From Metellina segmentata (taxonomy: Eukaryota > Arthropoda > Arachnida > Araneae > Tetragnathidae), in assembly GCA_947359465.1 (NCBI GenBank), contig OX375874.1, positions 95,055,172 to 95,119,171 of the forward strand: a DNA stretch of 64,000 nucleotides. The letters run 5' to 3'. The notes beneath the pieces were generated by a model. That model ran no database searches and was not told where the DNA came from. It worked only from the letters and a program-made list of their open reading frames with translations. Of the stretch, positions 36,445 to 49,218 are shown piece by piece; the stretch's first letter is position 1; the number at the start of each line of letters is the position of its first letter. Both the position numbers and the translations under genes were made by a program.

Positions 36445-36904
36445 TCACAAATATTTTTTCCAGGTGGTAGGGAATTCGGTACCCTTTAACCGTTCAGCAA
36501 TTTTTGTATCCATACGCTTATTGTGATCCTCTGAGAAGTAATTTTTCCAATCTCCTATGATACCTTTACGGACAAAGTTGCTTCCATCTGGACGCTTCTT
36601 CAACTGATCTTCAGTTCCCCTCTCTGCTTGAGCAGCTCTTAAAACACTTTTCTCGGCTTCTGGTAAATCAGACTTTTCCAATTGCTCTTCAGACATTTTG
36701 AACGCGTTAGTAAAGACCTCGTTGATAGTATCTTTCATGTATTTGAAACTGCTGTATTTTAATACATTTTTAAGTTTCTGCGGATCTTGTCTCAAAGGTT
36801 CGGCATACTTTTTGTCATCAATAAAAGAGGCGATTTTCAGAACAGAAACTTCAGGATTTTCCTTCAATTCCTCATATGTTACAAAGAGAATGTTGGGATC
36901 ATTC
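36445..36904 (-). CDS. SULT locus 3, exon 3
   Basis: 460 bp; acceptor ctcctttcag, begins G AAT GAT CCC (NDPNILFVTYEELK) and ends ...TWKKYL TAA. Contains the RKGxxGDWK motif. Confidence 0.92.
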
Positions 36905-39900
36905 CTGAAAGGAGTATTAAGGGATTAATACATATTTGTGTGAATGGAACTAAAGCTAAAATATGTGAATGGAAATACAGTCGAGCCTGCATATAGCGAA
37001 GTCACATGATACATTGAAAACTATTCGTTATATCCGATATCCTATATAATAAAAAATAGACTTACCGCATGTTCTAAAGCAAAATAATTTTTACACGAAG
37101 GCTAAAAATTTGTTTCGTATAAGTGAGAAAAAGTCTAACACTTTCTTTTGAACAGTTGAATTCACAATGCCAGTTGCATAGTTCTTTTTCCAGATTTTAC
37201 AAATGCCCTGAATTGTTACTTAAATCAAGTAGTTTGTCCAAAAGAAAATTATCACAAACACTTAAATTCACTAAACAGTCACTGTTGTCCTCGGAATTTC
37301 TTTTGAGTTCTCTTTCAATCTCTTCATGGGGAGTTACGACTTCACAATCCTCGGGAATAGGATCACCTGCCTCGTCCTTTGGTCCATGCTACCAAAGTTC
37401 GTTATGGATTATCTTGTCAGGATCAATACCTCGTGAAATAAATTCTGCAGGATTTGAAGTGGATGGTACATGACGCCATTGGGCAACAGAAGTCAACTCC
37501 TGAATTGTGGTAACTCTGTTGGCTACGAAAGTTTTGAGATAACAGGGTATCCTTTGGATCCATGAATGAACTATCATGGAATCACTCCAAAGGTAGGTGA
37601 GGGACACTTTTAGCTTTAAGGCCCTGAGAACCCTATTGGTCAGTTTAGCTAGAAGCACGGCAGAACACAATTGAAGACGATGGATGGTCACATGTTTTAA
37701 GGGTGAAACTCTCTGAACTTGCTATCCACTAAACTAACCAATACAACACCAGTTGAAGAATTTATCGATCGAAGGTACACCGTGGCGCCATATACTTTCT
37801 CCGAGTCATCCGAGAAGCCATGCATTTGGATTGAAGCAGGATCATCCGTTAGGATTCGACGATAAATGTGTAAGGTTCTCGTGGCAGCAAGCGCTGCAAT
37901 GAAATGTCTCCATTCCGTCACCTCAGCCGATGGCAATGGATCGTTCCAACCCAATTTCAGCAGCCAAACACATTGAAGGAATATTATACCCTTTGAGATG
38001 ACTGGTCCCAGAAGACCAAGAGGGTCAAAAATATGAGCTAGAGTAGACAACACAGCTCTCTTAGTGACACCCATATTCTCCTCCAGAAGGCTGAACGAGA
38101 AATAGTCATCGTACGGCTTCCAGTAGACACCCAATGTCTTGATCTCTTCTGGATCTGCTAAGGAATACTCGGCACTTGATTGTACACAGTTCAGGACAAT
38201 TGGCGAACCATTAAAGGAGCTCCATTCCACCTATCTTAGGGATGCCAATTAACAGCTGCTGAAGTACTTTAGTTTGAGATGTTTGGTAGGTCATCAATGC
38301 CAGTCAGAATGTCGTCAATATACACGTCTGTAATTAGGGCTGACACTGCTTCAGAAAAATCTTTTCTCGCATCAATAGATCGTTGTTTCAAAGTTCTCGT
38401 GGCGAGATATGAAGCACTACCCCGCACGTGACAGTGTTCAGACGATAGGTTTTAAGTGGAGCGCGTCTATTGCGGATTTCCATAGAATCATCTGCAAATC
38501 TATTGATCCTCATTAATGAGAATCATTCTGAATATCTTTTTTATGTCTGCTGTAAAAACGAATCGAGGCTTTCTAAAACGACACGTGATTGCAAAAGGTC
38601 GCCTTGTATCACGGCTCCATTTAGCTGAATGGAATTGAAAGAATTCTCAGCAGTTGTCACTGTTGATGCGTTGAACACAGCTCTCAGCTTGGTTGTTGCA
38701 CTATCTGCTCTGTAAACGCCGTGATGCGGGATATAATAAGTAGTCTTTGGTTGTTGTTCCTCAACAACTTCTGTCATATGACCTAAAGTTTCGTACTCAC
38801 TTATAAAAGACTTATAAAGGCTATAATAGTCAAGATCTCTAGATAGCTTTCTAATCAAAGAGTTTAATCTTTTTTTGTGCGATCTCCTTCGATTCCCCTA
38901 AACAAGAGGGATCCTCTTTGAGAGGCATTTTCAAAATATATATCCCATCACTATCTCTTAAATAGGTTCTCGCATAGTGCTCACAGTATTCAGTTTCTTC
39001 GTTTTTTGTCAAAAACTCCTCAACATTTTCTAATTCCCGAAACTTTTGAAATTCTTGCTCTAAATTTCCCAAATTGCTAACTAAACCGCAATACATTCTA
39101 TACGTATCGAAGGTATCATACATGCTCCCACTCACAATGTATCCGAAAACCGTATTTTGAAGTATCAATTTGGAGTTATTAAGGCTTAATTGCCCAGACC
39201 TCAATAAACTTATAAAATTATCCAATTTGGAGATATCAATTAACTTTGCAAGAGTTATGTGCGTAATTTTAGGCACAATAAGATACTCTAGTTTTTGCTG
39301 GAAACTACCAGTTTGATGTTTTGGACGCATTTATTGAGACGCCTCATAAACAAGAAACGGCCACATTAATTTTCTCTTTTGGAAACTGTTAAAACTCAAT
39401 TGGATTAGTTGTACAGAAATGACTCATTGAACCACTATCCAGTAAGCAACGGCAAATAATAAATCGACCATCTTTCCTTTGAACATAAACGATCGTTGTG
39501 GATAGCAAAATAGATTTTCGAGTAGCTTGCATATTTCATCTACTGTGTTTGTTTCGAAAAAGGAACTGCGTTGGCATTTAGCCCACTAGGAGTCTCAACA
39601 ACTGACGCCGATAGATAATCCACTTCAGATCTTTCTGGAGGGAAGGGTTTTTGAGAGTCACGAATTGTTGAGAGCCTCACCGTCGAACAGTGAATCTTCC
39701 AAACTTTTTTGCGAAAGATTCGGGACATCTCCCCCCCCCCTCACCCGCTTTTAGTCAAAATTATTGCTATATATTTTTATTAGTTGGGGATGTTTTGGGG
39801 AGGAAATGTGAAGTCTAAAAGCTGGGAATATGTAGAAAATAAGTGAAAAAAAATTGCAAAAAATCCCCAGAAAAAAAACGATTATTTTTACGGGTTTTTC

Positions 39901-40780
39901 TTTTACAATTTAAGGGAACAAATCTCCACGAAATCTCCCTCCTTGCTACAAATGTTCATATTTTGGAGCTTTTCACCTCTCTAGCCCCTCAGATGAAATT
40001 TAATGGTTAAAATAATCCTTTTCCCCTCTCCAAATAAAATTTATGTCCAGAAAATTATATCGAAAAGTGATAAACATAGGGTGGTACGTCCCCAGAAAAT
40101 GGTGGGGGGTGATGGGAGAAAATTGGGGTCGTGTTCGAATTCAGGAGGTCATTTTATATATATGAATCAGCAGAAATGGTGTCAGGGCTCGAAAAAATAT
40201 ATATTTTTTTATGCAGAGCAGGAATATTAATTCAGTATCCAATACTCATATTAGATTCAGTGAAATAATATTGCAAATCATACCTGTGGGCGTACCAACC
40301 AAGAAGGTGGTCAAAGTAATCACCGTAGAGGTTGGTCCCGTTGATAAAATGCTCGAAGAAATCATCAAAGCTTCCATCAAAGAGCATTAAAGGCAAATTT
40401 TTATGGTTGTGGTAAAAAGAAACGCAGCAGTCCTTAGGGTTTCTAGAAACATAAATATACTTCGCTTGCTCTGATCGGGGTGCCAGGTTATAAGGTAGAT
40501 GTATTTTAATGGCTCCAGGTCTCGACATTTCTTCAGCTGCTTTTGCCCCTGTTATTTTTGGAAATAAAGAAATCATGTTTCACTGAGAAATTTTCAGTCA
40601 GTAGGATAAACAATAAAGTAATTTTACTTATAGTCATTAAGTATTAATATAAAAACTTCATTAATTTTAGTATTTGTCTGCGATTAAAAGTTAGAAGACA
40701 AAATACACTGAGAAAGTTAAAATAGAAGATAGAGTAACACCTTCCTAACTTCTTATTTTAATCTTTTATCAGTCCGCATA

Positions 40781-40830
<50 letters not shown>

Positions 40831-41140
40831 GATAAAATAAAGTCTTAGAAAATTAGAATATTTAAGACTGAATTAATGTTTTCTGCAAATTAAATTACTT
40901 ACCTGTCAGTGCCAAAATGGGAGCTGAAGTGAGAAATTCGTTGGGTATAGGAGGCTCACCGTGTTTCAAAATAAGCAGAACGATCTGCCCTGTCCAAGTC
41001 GTTCCGCATTTTGGAAAGGTGACTATAAAAACGTCGTCAGGCCTTGGTTTGTAATTCAACGCTGAGCGGATATTGGATTCAGAATACGTTTTTGGAAAAC
41101 GAATTCCCTCCACAGTTAGGTTTTCCATATCTTTTGCCAT
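36445..41140 (-). CDS. Cytosolic sulfotransferase, three exons (locus 3, intact)
   Basis: Spliced 41,140-40,903, 40,548-40,284, 36,904-36,445: 963 nt, in frame, 320 residues plus TAA. The role is that of a PAPS-dependent cytosolic SULT. Motifs: TFPKCGTTW (Tyr of the usual TYPK replaced by Phe), catalytic His in KIHLPY, RNPKDCCVSFYHNHK, and RKGIIGDWKNYFS near the C-terminus. Exons 1 and 2 have exactly the same lengths as locus 2; exon 3 is one codon shorter. Start: ATG at 41,140 in acatcgATGGCAAAAG; the frame upstream lacks ATG and an acceptor-like aatag lies about 20 bp before. No signal peptide or transmembrane segment. Intron 2 (3,379 bp) holds a BEL/Pao fragment on the same strand. The gene points away from the partner at 61.8 kb and toward locus 2. 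Confidence 0.92.
37085..39735 (-). pseudogene. Degenerate BEL/Pao LTR-retrotransposon, internal fragment
   Basis: Minus-strand pieces in pol order: an aspartic protease remnant with the LLDSGS motif (about 39,440), a linker typical of Pao polyproteins (39,330-38,851), reverse transcriptase N-terminus (38,858-38,541), the RT active site as YIDD (38,305-38,320), the Pao A17-type region after RT (38,230-37,697), RNase H-like sequence (37,691-37,389) and the start of the following linker to about 37,085, with a stop. At least four frame changes and several stops are present. No integrase, envelope or LTR was recognised on either side. It lies in intron 2 of SULT locus 3 in the sense direction and cannot be active. 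Confidence 0.85.
39736..40283. other. SULT locus 3 intron 2, remainder
   Basis: Includes a cccccccc run (39,731-39,740) next to the retroelement and otherwise no recognised feature. A 75-codon frame at 40,003-40,230 has no recognisable content. Confidence 0.5.
40284..40548 (-). CDS. SULT locus 3, exon 2
   Basis: 265 bp; acceptor aaaaataacag, donor cccacag|gtatga. Encodes the catalytic His (KIHLPYN) and RNPKDCCVSFYH. Confidence 0.92.
40787..40826. repeat. (TA)n microsatellite
   Basis: About 20 ta units in intron 1 of SULT locus 3. Confidence 0.95.
40903..41140 (-). CDS. SULT locus 3, exon 1
   Basis: 238 bp, residues 1-79 plus one base; donor gacag|gtaagt. Carries the PAPS-binding loop FPKCGTTW. 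Confidence 0.92.
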
Positions 41141-41280
41141 CGATGTAAACACTCGGTCCTATTAAAATCTTCAAAACAGAAATAATTTATTACGTCATAG
41201 ATATACCACAGTAGTTGTGAGGGCAAAATTAAACAGAAGCAAACTAAAACACTACATTCAATAGCATTGTTCTATCAAAC

Positions 41281-41611
41281 ATAAAATATTTCGTAGGTGG
41301 GTAGGTAGTTTATTAACGTCGTACTAGAGCAGCACAATAGGCTATTGGTGCACGTCCAGGATCATTTCCGTAGAGAAAGATCCAAGGACAGCACCACGTA
41401 ATTTTGAACCACAGTTCAGTTGACCAGATCAACACCTCAGCTGGCACCGTATTCTCCAAACTTCCACACCATGCCAACGTGAAGACATCTGATACCACGA
41501 CGGATTTAAGTGTACCAGCCTGTGTGTACACGATGGTCTTTGGCTGGACTGTGTTTCGAACTCGCAACCCTCCGATCGCTAATCCGTTACTCATCCAACT
41601 GGGCTACAGTA
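41281..41611 (-). mobile_element. tRNA-derived SINE, second family
   Basis: On minus the head reads gtagcccagttggatgagta (A-box region) then gttgcgagttcgaaac (B-box), followed by a body and the tail unit that is tandemly repeated at 25,984-26,340. It lies 140 bp upstream of SULT locus 3. The head is diverged from a functional tRNA. Confidence 0.7.
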
Positions 41612-42938
41612 TACTAAATACTTGGAAATTAAATCGTAAAAGAAAAGGAAATCAGAGAAAAGCGATATATTGATAATGTTAAATTTAGAGCTTGTAACTT
41701 CGTTGATAAAACACTGTTTTGTTTTATTAAATACCCTCAAAATATTTGTCTTCTTATATATAGTCCTCATTACAAATAAAGAAACGCAGAAATTGAGTAT
41801 TTTTCTAAAGTGAAGAATGAAAACAAAGTTATTTATTTATAAGTGTCCTCTCCTGTTTTACGTTATGTATTAAAGTTTCTATAAAGTTTAAACTATTAAT
41901 TATTTAGATTGATTTTGCATACACAAATTTAAATGGAATTCACTGCAACTGTAACATTGATGCAATTAACGATTCGGTTCCAGTAATGCATTAGTAGGGT
42001 TTAATTTTGAACTCACTTTTCAGCATTTTCTTAAAATTTTGAACCAAAGCATGCGATGAAATTTTGTAAGATATTTCGTCGTAGCCTTAGATTAAGCCTT
42101 AAGGTGTACATGTAGACCAAGAGATAGAACACGTTTTATTTACCCGAGTTTACCATGAACTTAGGTTTGTATTTAAGAAAACCCATAACTTATCGTCTTC
42201 AGAAAGGCCTTTCTTGAGGTTGGCGGGTGGTGGGGTGTCGAGTAATGGCGTCATCAACATGTCCAAGACGCAAACGTGTGACACTTTAGTTAAACGAACC
42301 TAGCTCCTCAACGAAGCATCGCAGCGCATTGGTTTTTTTTTAATTGCTCGTAATGAAATAACCATTGTTTTATGTAATACCAATCTAGTTCGTGAGTGTA
42401 ATATTTTTCCTGATATTTAGCCCGAAACGTACATTTTACGAGTTATTTGTTTCATAGTGAATGTTTAAGGCCCAACAACTCTTAAACAGTTAAGAAAATA
42501 AAAAAATAGGCAAGATTTAAAATGTTTGCTTCGATTGTGGGGAATTTAAAATACCCATAAATGGCGGTTATTATCTTACTTTTGAAGCCAATAACTACTT
42601 AACCAATCCGCTGTGATGGGGATCTTGAGAGTTAACACTGACCTCTCTGACGTATTAGTATGGACATGTAATGTATATTATTGTCACAAACAGACTAAAT
42701 AACAACCAAGTGAAGTAACTAATTTTTATGTATATTTCCTCGATTCTATTGTGGGTGTGTTCACAGTAGTACTTATGTACCACTAAAATAGGTTTTATAA
42801 TTACTCTAACGTAATAGTTATCTGCTAATTAACTAAATCTAAAACTAATGCTAAATCTTACAATAGGTGTCAAATTGGAAAAAATGCTTTAAAAATTTTT
42901 TTTAATTACTACTTGCGTTCTTGATTAAGCAGTTTTGT
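41612..42938. other. Intergenic, no recognised feature
   Basis: AT-rich. No coding frame, repeat partner or RNA recognised. Confidence 0.5.
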
Positions 42939-43860
42939 TTAACCTTCTGTACTTATCTCATCTTCGGAGTCTGTGTCACTATCTCTGCTTTTTAAAGCAA
43001 ATTGATCCTCTGCAGTAGTATCGTCATTTTCACAGGCGTAATAATACCAGGTGACATAGGCCCTTCATACCACTTAACCTGGTATTTCCCGTTTTCTAAG
43101 TTCCATCCATGACAGGTTGGATCAATGTTTTCCAGAGGGTTATAGACGTTTGCAAGTTTCCACATCCAAGATACAGCTTTGCTCCACTTAACTTTTTGTT
43201 CCAAGGCAGCTTTTGAAGGGGGGAGATGAGTAGGATCAACAGGCCTGAGTTTTTATGTCAACGGTTTACTTGTTAGCAGAAGAGACGTTTTCTTTTTAAA
43301 AATACTGTATCTCACTTCTGATACTAAGACGTACGAAGGAAGACCATACATACCACACACAAATATCTCTACAACCAAATACTTTTATTTCACTCATTAA
43401 TGTTTTAGCATAACGAATGTCATGTTCCGTATCCTTGATAGTTGGAGTTCCATAGACGTCAAACACTAAGTGAATTTCTCTAGCTTCTCCTTTAAAGATT
43501 AATCCCAGAATGTTGTTGACAAGAGCTCCATAGTTATCCGGAAATTGAATTGTGTGCAGGATGAACATTGCATCAAAGACAATTGCGTCTACAGTAGCTG
43601 GAGCAGATATGATATTTTTTTGAAGCTCTTCCAACTTATGCACTAGTTTTTATTTGCATGTTTTATTCAGTGAGCCATCCATTTTTCCAAGAGCTAGAAG
43701 AACTGGGGTAAGAGGATAGGCCAAAATATTCCTCATGTCAGACTTCTGTTCAGAGGCAATATTGAGAAGTCTTACAAAAAGATCACGGGTGCATTTTACG
43801 ACATGGAGTTTTTTATCTGATCCGTGGATAGTTTTAGAAGCACAGTTCAAAAAAAATTTT
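42939..43860 (-). pseudogene. Decayed gene of unknown family
   Basis: Three minus-strand frames follow one another as parts of one protein. 43,850-43,650 has RDLFVRLLNIASEQKSDMRN and LAYPLTPVLLALGKMDGS. 43,643-43,320 has ATVDAIVFDAMFILHT and REIHLVFDVYGTPTIKDTEH. 43,204-42,939 has WMWKLANVYNPLENIDPTCH and, after a one-base frame change, an acidic tail rich in Asp/Ser/Glu ending at TAA 42,939. Similar 'LAYPLTPVPLSL...DATVIDAMF...FVFDVY' proteins occur as repeated hypothetical proteins in many invertebrates; I know no function. Two or more frame breaks and a gap (about 43,205-43,310) make this copy non-functional. It could belong to an unclassified mobile element. Confidence 0.55.
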
Positions 43861-45150
43861 CTTGGTATTTGAAGTTAGACACTTCTTAAATCACTAATAT
43901 ACAACGTCTTAAAAATTTATTCATCGTATATAACGACTCGTATATTTACTCGTTATAAGAGAAACACATTAAGCTGTATCTCACTTATGGGCAGCTTTTC
44001 TTTCAGTACTAATTTGAAAATATACCAAATTTTAAATAGAAATTCTAACTGATTAGCTCTCTCAGGTAAATAGAACACGCATTTTTATCCAAATATAAAA
44101 GAGCTCAGAAACTTTATATTGTTTAACGATCTTTTCCTCTATGCGACTATTTTAAGAACCAGAGAAAAGTAGTTATTATAAATTTAATTTTGCTATATTT
44201 CACAATCATTTTTGCTCAAACTCAAGAAAAGTGTTTTGGGGATATCTCATTTGTTACAACATTTTAAATCGAGGTCCTTAGACTAATAATTTGACCTTAG
44301 AAATATCTGATGAAACGCCTGAAAACATTGCAAATAAGTTTACTTCTTATCAAACTGATGATAAGTAGGAAAGTTTATTTTATACTAACACAAAGTAGTA
44401 ATTCTTCCCTTTAAATATTTCACACTCATTTTCGATAGAAAGCAGTGAAGCAGGTACAACAAATTGCCTCTCTCTTTCGTTACATCCTTGATTTATCAAG
44501 TTTTCTATCTTTAATGTTACAGTGTGTCAGAGGAGATTATTTTATTTATTATTTATTAAAAGCATTTCTTCTTCACATTCTAAAAAGGTTTTACAATATT
44601 TCACTTTATAAACGTCTATTTGTCAATTTAAAATTGATAACATGTTGTTTTTATAGTTAGCTTTTAGAATTCTCTTTTTCTAATTGATAGATTTCAGAAA
44701 GTATAGTTTTACAAAACCACAGAGTAGAAATACGAGTTTTGTAAATTTTCCGTGTTTCCATTTTGATATAATTTTACAATTGAGCTTGTTTCTGTTGCAC
44801 CAATACATGTGAAGTAGCTCTATATTATTGTCTATATGTTTAGGACATGTTTTCTCTCAACGTTTTTTAGCGAAAACATTTTCTTCAAAATAATAATTAT
44901 AGTTAAATATTTGTGTGGTCCTACTACTACACTATAGAATTGAAGTGATAATGTCGTAAAAACATATGCAAGAATATCTTTTTTTTTAATTTTGATCATT
45001 GGATTCAACATACTTTTACATTTAATGTTTTGTAAATACATACTTTTAAAATTTTAACATTGTTGAAATTGCTTATTAATTTAACAAATATTATGATCCA
45101 TCAATTTTTATAGTTTTCTTTCAATAAAAATTCTCACTTTTAAAAGTCAA
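43861..45150. other. Intergenic, no recognised feature
   Basis: Very AT-rich; short frames only (for example 44,445-44,660). Nothing recognised. Confidence 0.5.
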
Positions 45151-47073
45151 GGTATCACGTCGAATTTTCCGGTGCTTTTAGAACTTTAGTTAGGATTTCT
45201 TAACCTCGACAGCGAATAGTCACTAGACCACTTTATGAAATGTGTGTCGTTTTTCAAATTAGGAACTACTGTTTTAATCTTAAGAAACGTATATTCCTAT
45301 CTTTGTAAATGTATGTTTTATGCTTGAGTAGATTGGCATTTCTTGAGTTTGAGAACAAAAATTTATTCGAGTAGCTCATATTATAGTCAATGGATTTTAA
45401 TTTCAAAATAAATTCTACATGATAGTAAAAAATACCATGGAAGTTTTACTTATTAATCATTATTGAGATTTTATACTGATAATTTCAACAGAAGCTAAGA
45501 ATATATTCTTGTGTATTATTTTACAAGACATGGAGAATATTGTAGCGGGTTTAGTCTTTTGTGCGTTTTAATGCTACTAGTAGAAGTCAATATTCATGAC
45601 ACTGAGTTAATATTTTTTTTGCATTAATAAACTCATTGAGTTTGTATTCATTAATGACCTTTTATAGTTCACAATTCACAAGTTAAAATTATTTCTGGTT
45701 TTAATTAATGTTTTTAGTACTTTAGAAATAAATTATATTATTATTAATCCAATAAACTAAAAACCTATTTACAATTTTTAATCTTATTGATACGTTCTAA
45801 ACCTATAATATTGCAGTGATTGATGTTACTCTCCTTATGATCAATTCAGATCAAATAAAACAGCCTTATTAAATGATGTTCTTCATTTAAATTTTTAGTT
45901 TATTGAGTACTGTCGAAATAATTCAAGCAATATTTTTAGAATGTAGGTAGATATACAATGAAATATAAAAGGTTTCTTCTGTTTGGCTTGGCTATTAGCG
46001 TAACCAAATATTCCAAGCGTAAAATACAGTTTCAGCTCGCAAAATTATAAATTTATACAAAGTTTCTTTCAATCTTCGCTTATCTTCAAAAAGCATTACC
46101 CACAGCTTACGAAAAGTGTAATTTATTACAAGGAACGGAAATGTTTTCAAATTTGAAAAATAGAATTCAGATGTCTACATAACTAGTCCTGGAAAAGAAT
46201 CGTATTGAACCACTTTTATATAAATGTCTGAAGTTTTTATAATACAGAATAGAAAAATAAAAATATTTACCTTGGATGAGGAAACTATACAATAACTTGT
46301 AAATGAATATTAAAACTAACTGAATTACATAAACTTAAAAATTTACATTTCTAAAAAGGGTCTCCATAAATTTTAACAGAAGAGGATATTCCGATCTAAT
46401 TTCTGAACGCGCAGGAGAGGACAATCTAATCTTACTTACCGAAGCGAATAATTTAAAACTACGCGTGAGGAAAGCAGCCCTAATATAACAGTAATAGAGT
46501 AAACAAAGTATCATCCGAACAGGTGTAAGTACGAATGTTGAAAGGAGTTGTTTCCCATTGTGACATAAATACTTTATACAAGCTTCAATTCAAAGAATTT
46601 GTCGGCGAGGAAGAGGCTGTTTAAATTCCTGATGAAGGCTCGCAATGAAAACCAGAACAAAAGTTTTAAAAATCTGCTAAAGCTGTAAGGGAAAGAAATA
46701 TATTGATAACCCTTAATATCTATACCCTGCAATATGACTTTGATAAACATCATTTAAGCTCCTTTAATATCTCGTGGGGAAGATCTTCACAGTAAATATT
46801 TGGTCTTACTGTTTGAAGATCAAAGATTTAGTATTATAAAGTAGTTCTGAAAGATTATCTCTTCCTCCGATACATTTTTGGTATACAGCAAAGTACCCTG
46901 GACTTGGCATTGCATTTTAAAGGTTCAATAATGCTTTGGCAAGTTTAAAAAGTGGGCACACAAATATATGACTTTTGTGAGAGTAGTTAAGAGCTTTCCA
47001 TGTCCACGCCCCTCAACCCCAGCAGCACCTTCCCATAAATAAAACAGATGTCTCTGTGGAATACATTCCAAAT
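45151..47073 (+). repeat. Tandemly duplicated block, copy 1 left part (partner 57,200-59,623)
   Basis: Collinear with 57,200-59,623: for example gcgtaaaatacagtttcagc, gaggaaagcagccctaatat, ctcgtgg-ga-gat/aatct, and gtgtctctgtggaa at the end. Shorter inverted copies lie at 11.9-12.4 and 13.0-14.2 kb. Non-coding. It is cut at 47,073 by the hAT element; similarity to copy 2 resumes at 53,530-54,010. Confidence 0.75.
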
Positions 47074-48535
47074 CGGAGGTTCTCAAACTTTTTTAGTCAC
47101 AGATCACCTTTGAAATTGGAAATTCAAGGCGGAGCACTAAATTTTATCTCTCAGCTATATACTGTATTTAGTAAATAGAACGACAAAATAGCATTGACGA
47201 TACAAGGTAGTTTCGTCATTTAAACTTGCAGGACATTTAATTTTTTTTCTCTGCACTAATATCCCATTGCAGACGGAAAACACACACATGAAGAAAAAAC
47301 CATTTGAAATAAGTTCAGGGCAAGTATTGCAGATCCACAGTATGTCATTTTATTAATTTGGCGTTATTACATTTGTTATAAATTTTTACTTGGTTTCGTG
47401 AAACAGAAATTTAATGAGAAAGATGAGGCTGTTTTGATTTGCACAATGAGATTATATCTGGCTGAATTTTGGACAGTTGTAACTGAAAATCTTGCTTTGC
47501 ATTGAGACGTGATCTGTATTTTGTTTTAGTAGCGGCTTATGCGGAGAATCCTGTTTCGCATAAATGAGTGGTTGCAAAAGTCAGGAGAATACGTGTCGCT
47601 TTATCTGACAGGATTTTAAGTTCATCTTTTAGCGTACGCCAAAAATCTGAGATTGATTTATCAGTTTCAAACTTTGATCTTATCGCTGTATCTGATGTCA
47701 AGTCAAGCAAGCATTCATATTCCTGTGATGTCAGAGAGATGTTTTTTTGGAGTATGATGTTACAACCCAAACGTTTTCTTTTCTGTTTTCATTCAATCCT
47801 TTTGGAAAATAAGAGTTCAAAGCATCAATCAAGCGCAAGAGAGGAACTTCAAAATCTTTTAAGATATCCGCAGGAATGTCTTATTCCAGTTCTTCTCCAA
47901 ATCCTTTTGTTAGTGGCAAAAAAATCCAGGATTCCGTTTATGATTGACTCTATCCAATACTTGAGTTTCTTTTTAAATCCTTCCATTTTATCAGTAGCAT
48001 CAAAATCAGTTACTGCTTTTCCTTGAAGTGAGAGATATAAATCATTAACTTTTATAAAAATATCTATCTCCAAAATACGCCAATTTCATCAGACAACGAT
48101 CATCACAAACTTCTCTCCCAAAGCAAAATCATTGTCAATCATGAATATTCTGACTTCATTCCTTAGTTCAAAGAGGCGCATTAAACTTTTACCACTTCTT
48201 TAGCCCACAAATACCATAAGAATTGCCCAACCAGCAACATCGGTTGATTCATCCATTTGAAGCGAAAATTTAGTGGATTTTATACGATAAATGAAAGTAG
48301 TTTTCACATTCTCTGCTATGTCCCGATTCATAGCGAGATTGTGTCATTTGACAAAGGAATTGTGTCTATCATATTTGTAGCCTTTACGTTCAAACATGCA
48401 TTCGATAATGTCTTTTACACAAGGCTTGATAAGGTTTTCAGCAACAGTATGGACGTCGCCAGCTTGAGCAATTCGGTAACTAAGTAAGATACCGTCAAAG
48501 CAATTTCATTTTCAGTTTTTGAATGATACGATATA

Positions 48536-49029
48536 CCCAGTCCAGTCACATTAATGTGACCACCACCTACTTTCGACGTCAACGTGAAATAACCAATCAC
48601 AAAAGGCAGGTGGCAGCACATTGCAGTGGAGTGTATATAAAGGATGTCCTAGGGCATCGGAAAGCATTTCAATCGTTGGCGTAATGCAGAAACGTAGCGA
48701 TTTATCCGACGTCCAAAAGGGCATGATTATTGGCTTTCGGGCCAAGGGTGGAAGCATTTCGGAAACGGCTAATTTTGTGAACTGTTCGCGTGCCGCCGTG
48801 GTAAAAGTATACCGTGCATGGCAAAATGGCACTATCCAAAATCAGCGGCGTGACCAGGCTGGTAGAGGGTGCATTATGGTTTGGGGAATGTTTTCCTGGG
48901 ATTCAGTGGGTGTACTCATCATCAGAAACCTAATTGACTTTCTTCCTGCACGTCTCGCAGCGGTCCGCTCTGCCAAAGGTGGTTATTCTGGCTTTTGACA
49001 GGTGGTCACATTAATGTGACTGGACTGTG
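48536..49029 (+). mobile_element. Internally deleted Tc1-like element (MITE-sized) with palindromic ends
   Basis: 494 bp between TA at 48,534-48,535 and 49,030-49,031. Ends are inverted: CCCAGTCCAGTCACATTAAT on the left, mirrored on the right with one difference. Each end contains the perfect palindrome GTCACATTAATGTGAC. It is inserted in the hAT transposase gene. It retains an open frame made from the start, middle and end of a Tc1 transposase. Confidence 0.85.
48684..48998 (+). CDS. Miniature Tc1-derived protein: HTH domain joined to C-terminal pieces (104 aa)
   Basis: ATG at 48,684 gives MQKRSDLSDVQKGMIIGFRA, a Tc1 N-terminal HTH (IIGFRAKGGSISETANFVNC, SRAAVVKVYRAW), up to residue 57. At QAGRG the sequence jumps to the middle of the family (GCIMVWGMFSWDSVG) and then to the C-terminal end (LPARLAAVRSAKGGYSGF). 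Both deletions keep the frame open. All three catalytic residues are absent, so it cannot transpose itself. It could bind the element's ends if expressed; that is inference. The frame is also open upstream of the ATG to 48,621 without another ATG. Confidence 0.6.
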   Translation: MQKRSDLSDVQKGMIIGFRAKGGSISETANFVNCSRAAVVKVYRAWQNGTIQNQRRDQAGRGCIMVWGMFSWDSVGVLIIRNLIDFLPARLAAVRSAKGGYSGF

Positions 49030-49218
49030 TACATTTCTGGACTTTCCTGAGTTTAATATACTTCCTTCTGAAAAAAAAAACAGTTGGTTTATACTTACAT
49101 TCTGTATGGACCCCCTCTAAATTACGACGAATTTTTGCTGGATACATTGAACTGTTCAGCAAGACTTTGCAACAAATTACGCACATAGGTTTATTATCGG
49201 TGGTCACAGCGAACCCAA

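Noticed and set aside
37123..37473. 116-codon plus frame
   Set aside because: Antisense of the BEL/Pao RNase H and linker region.
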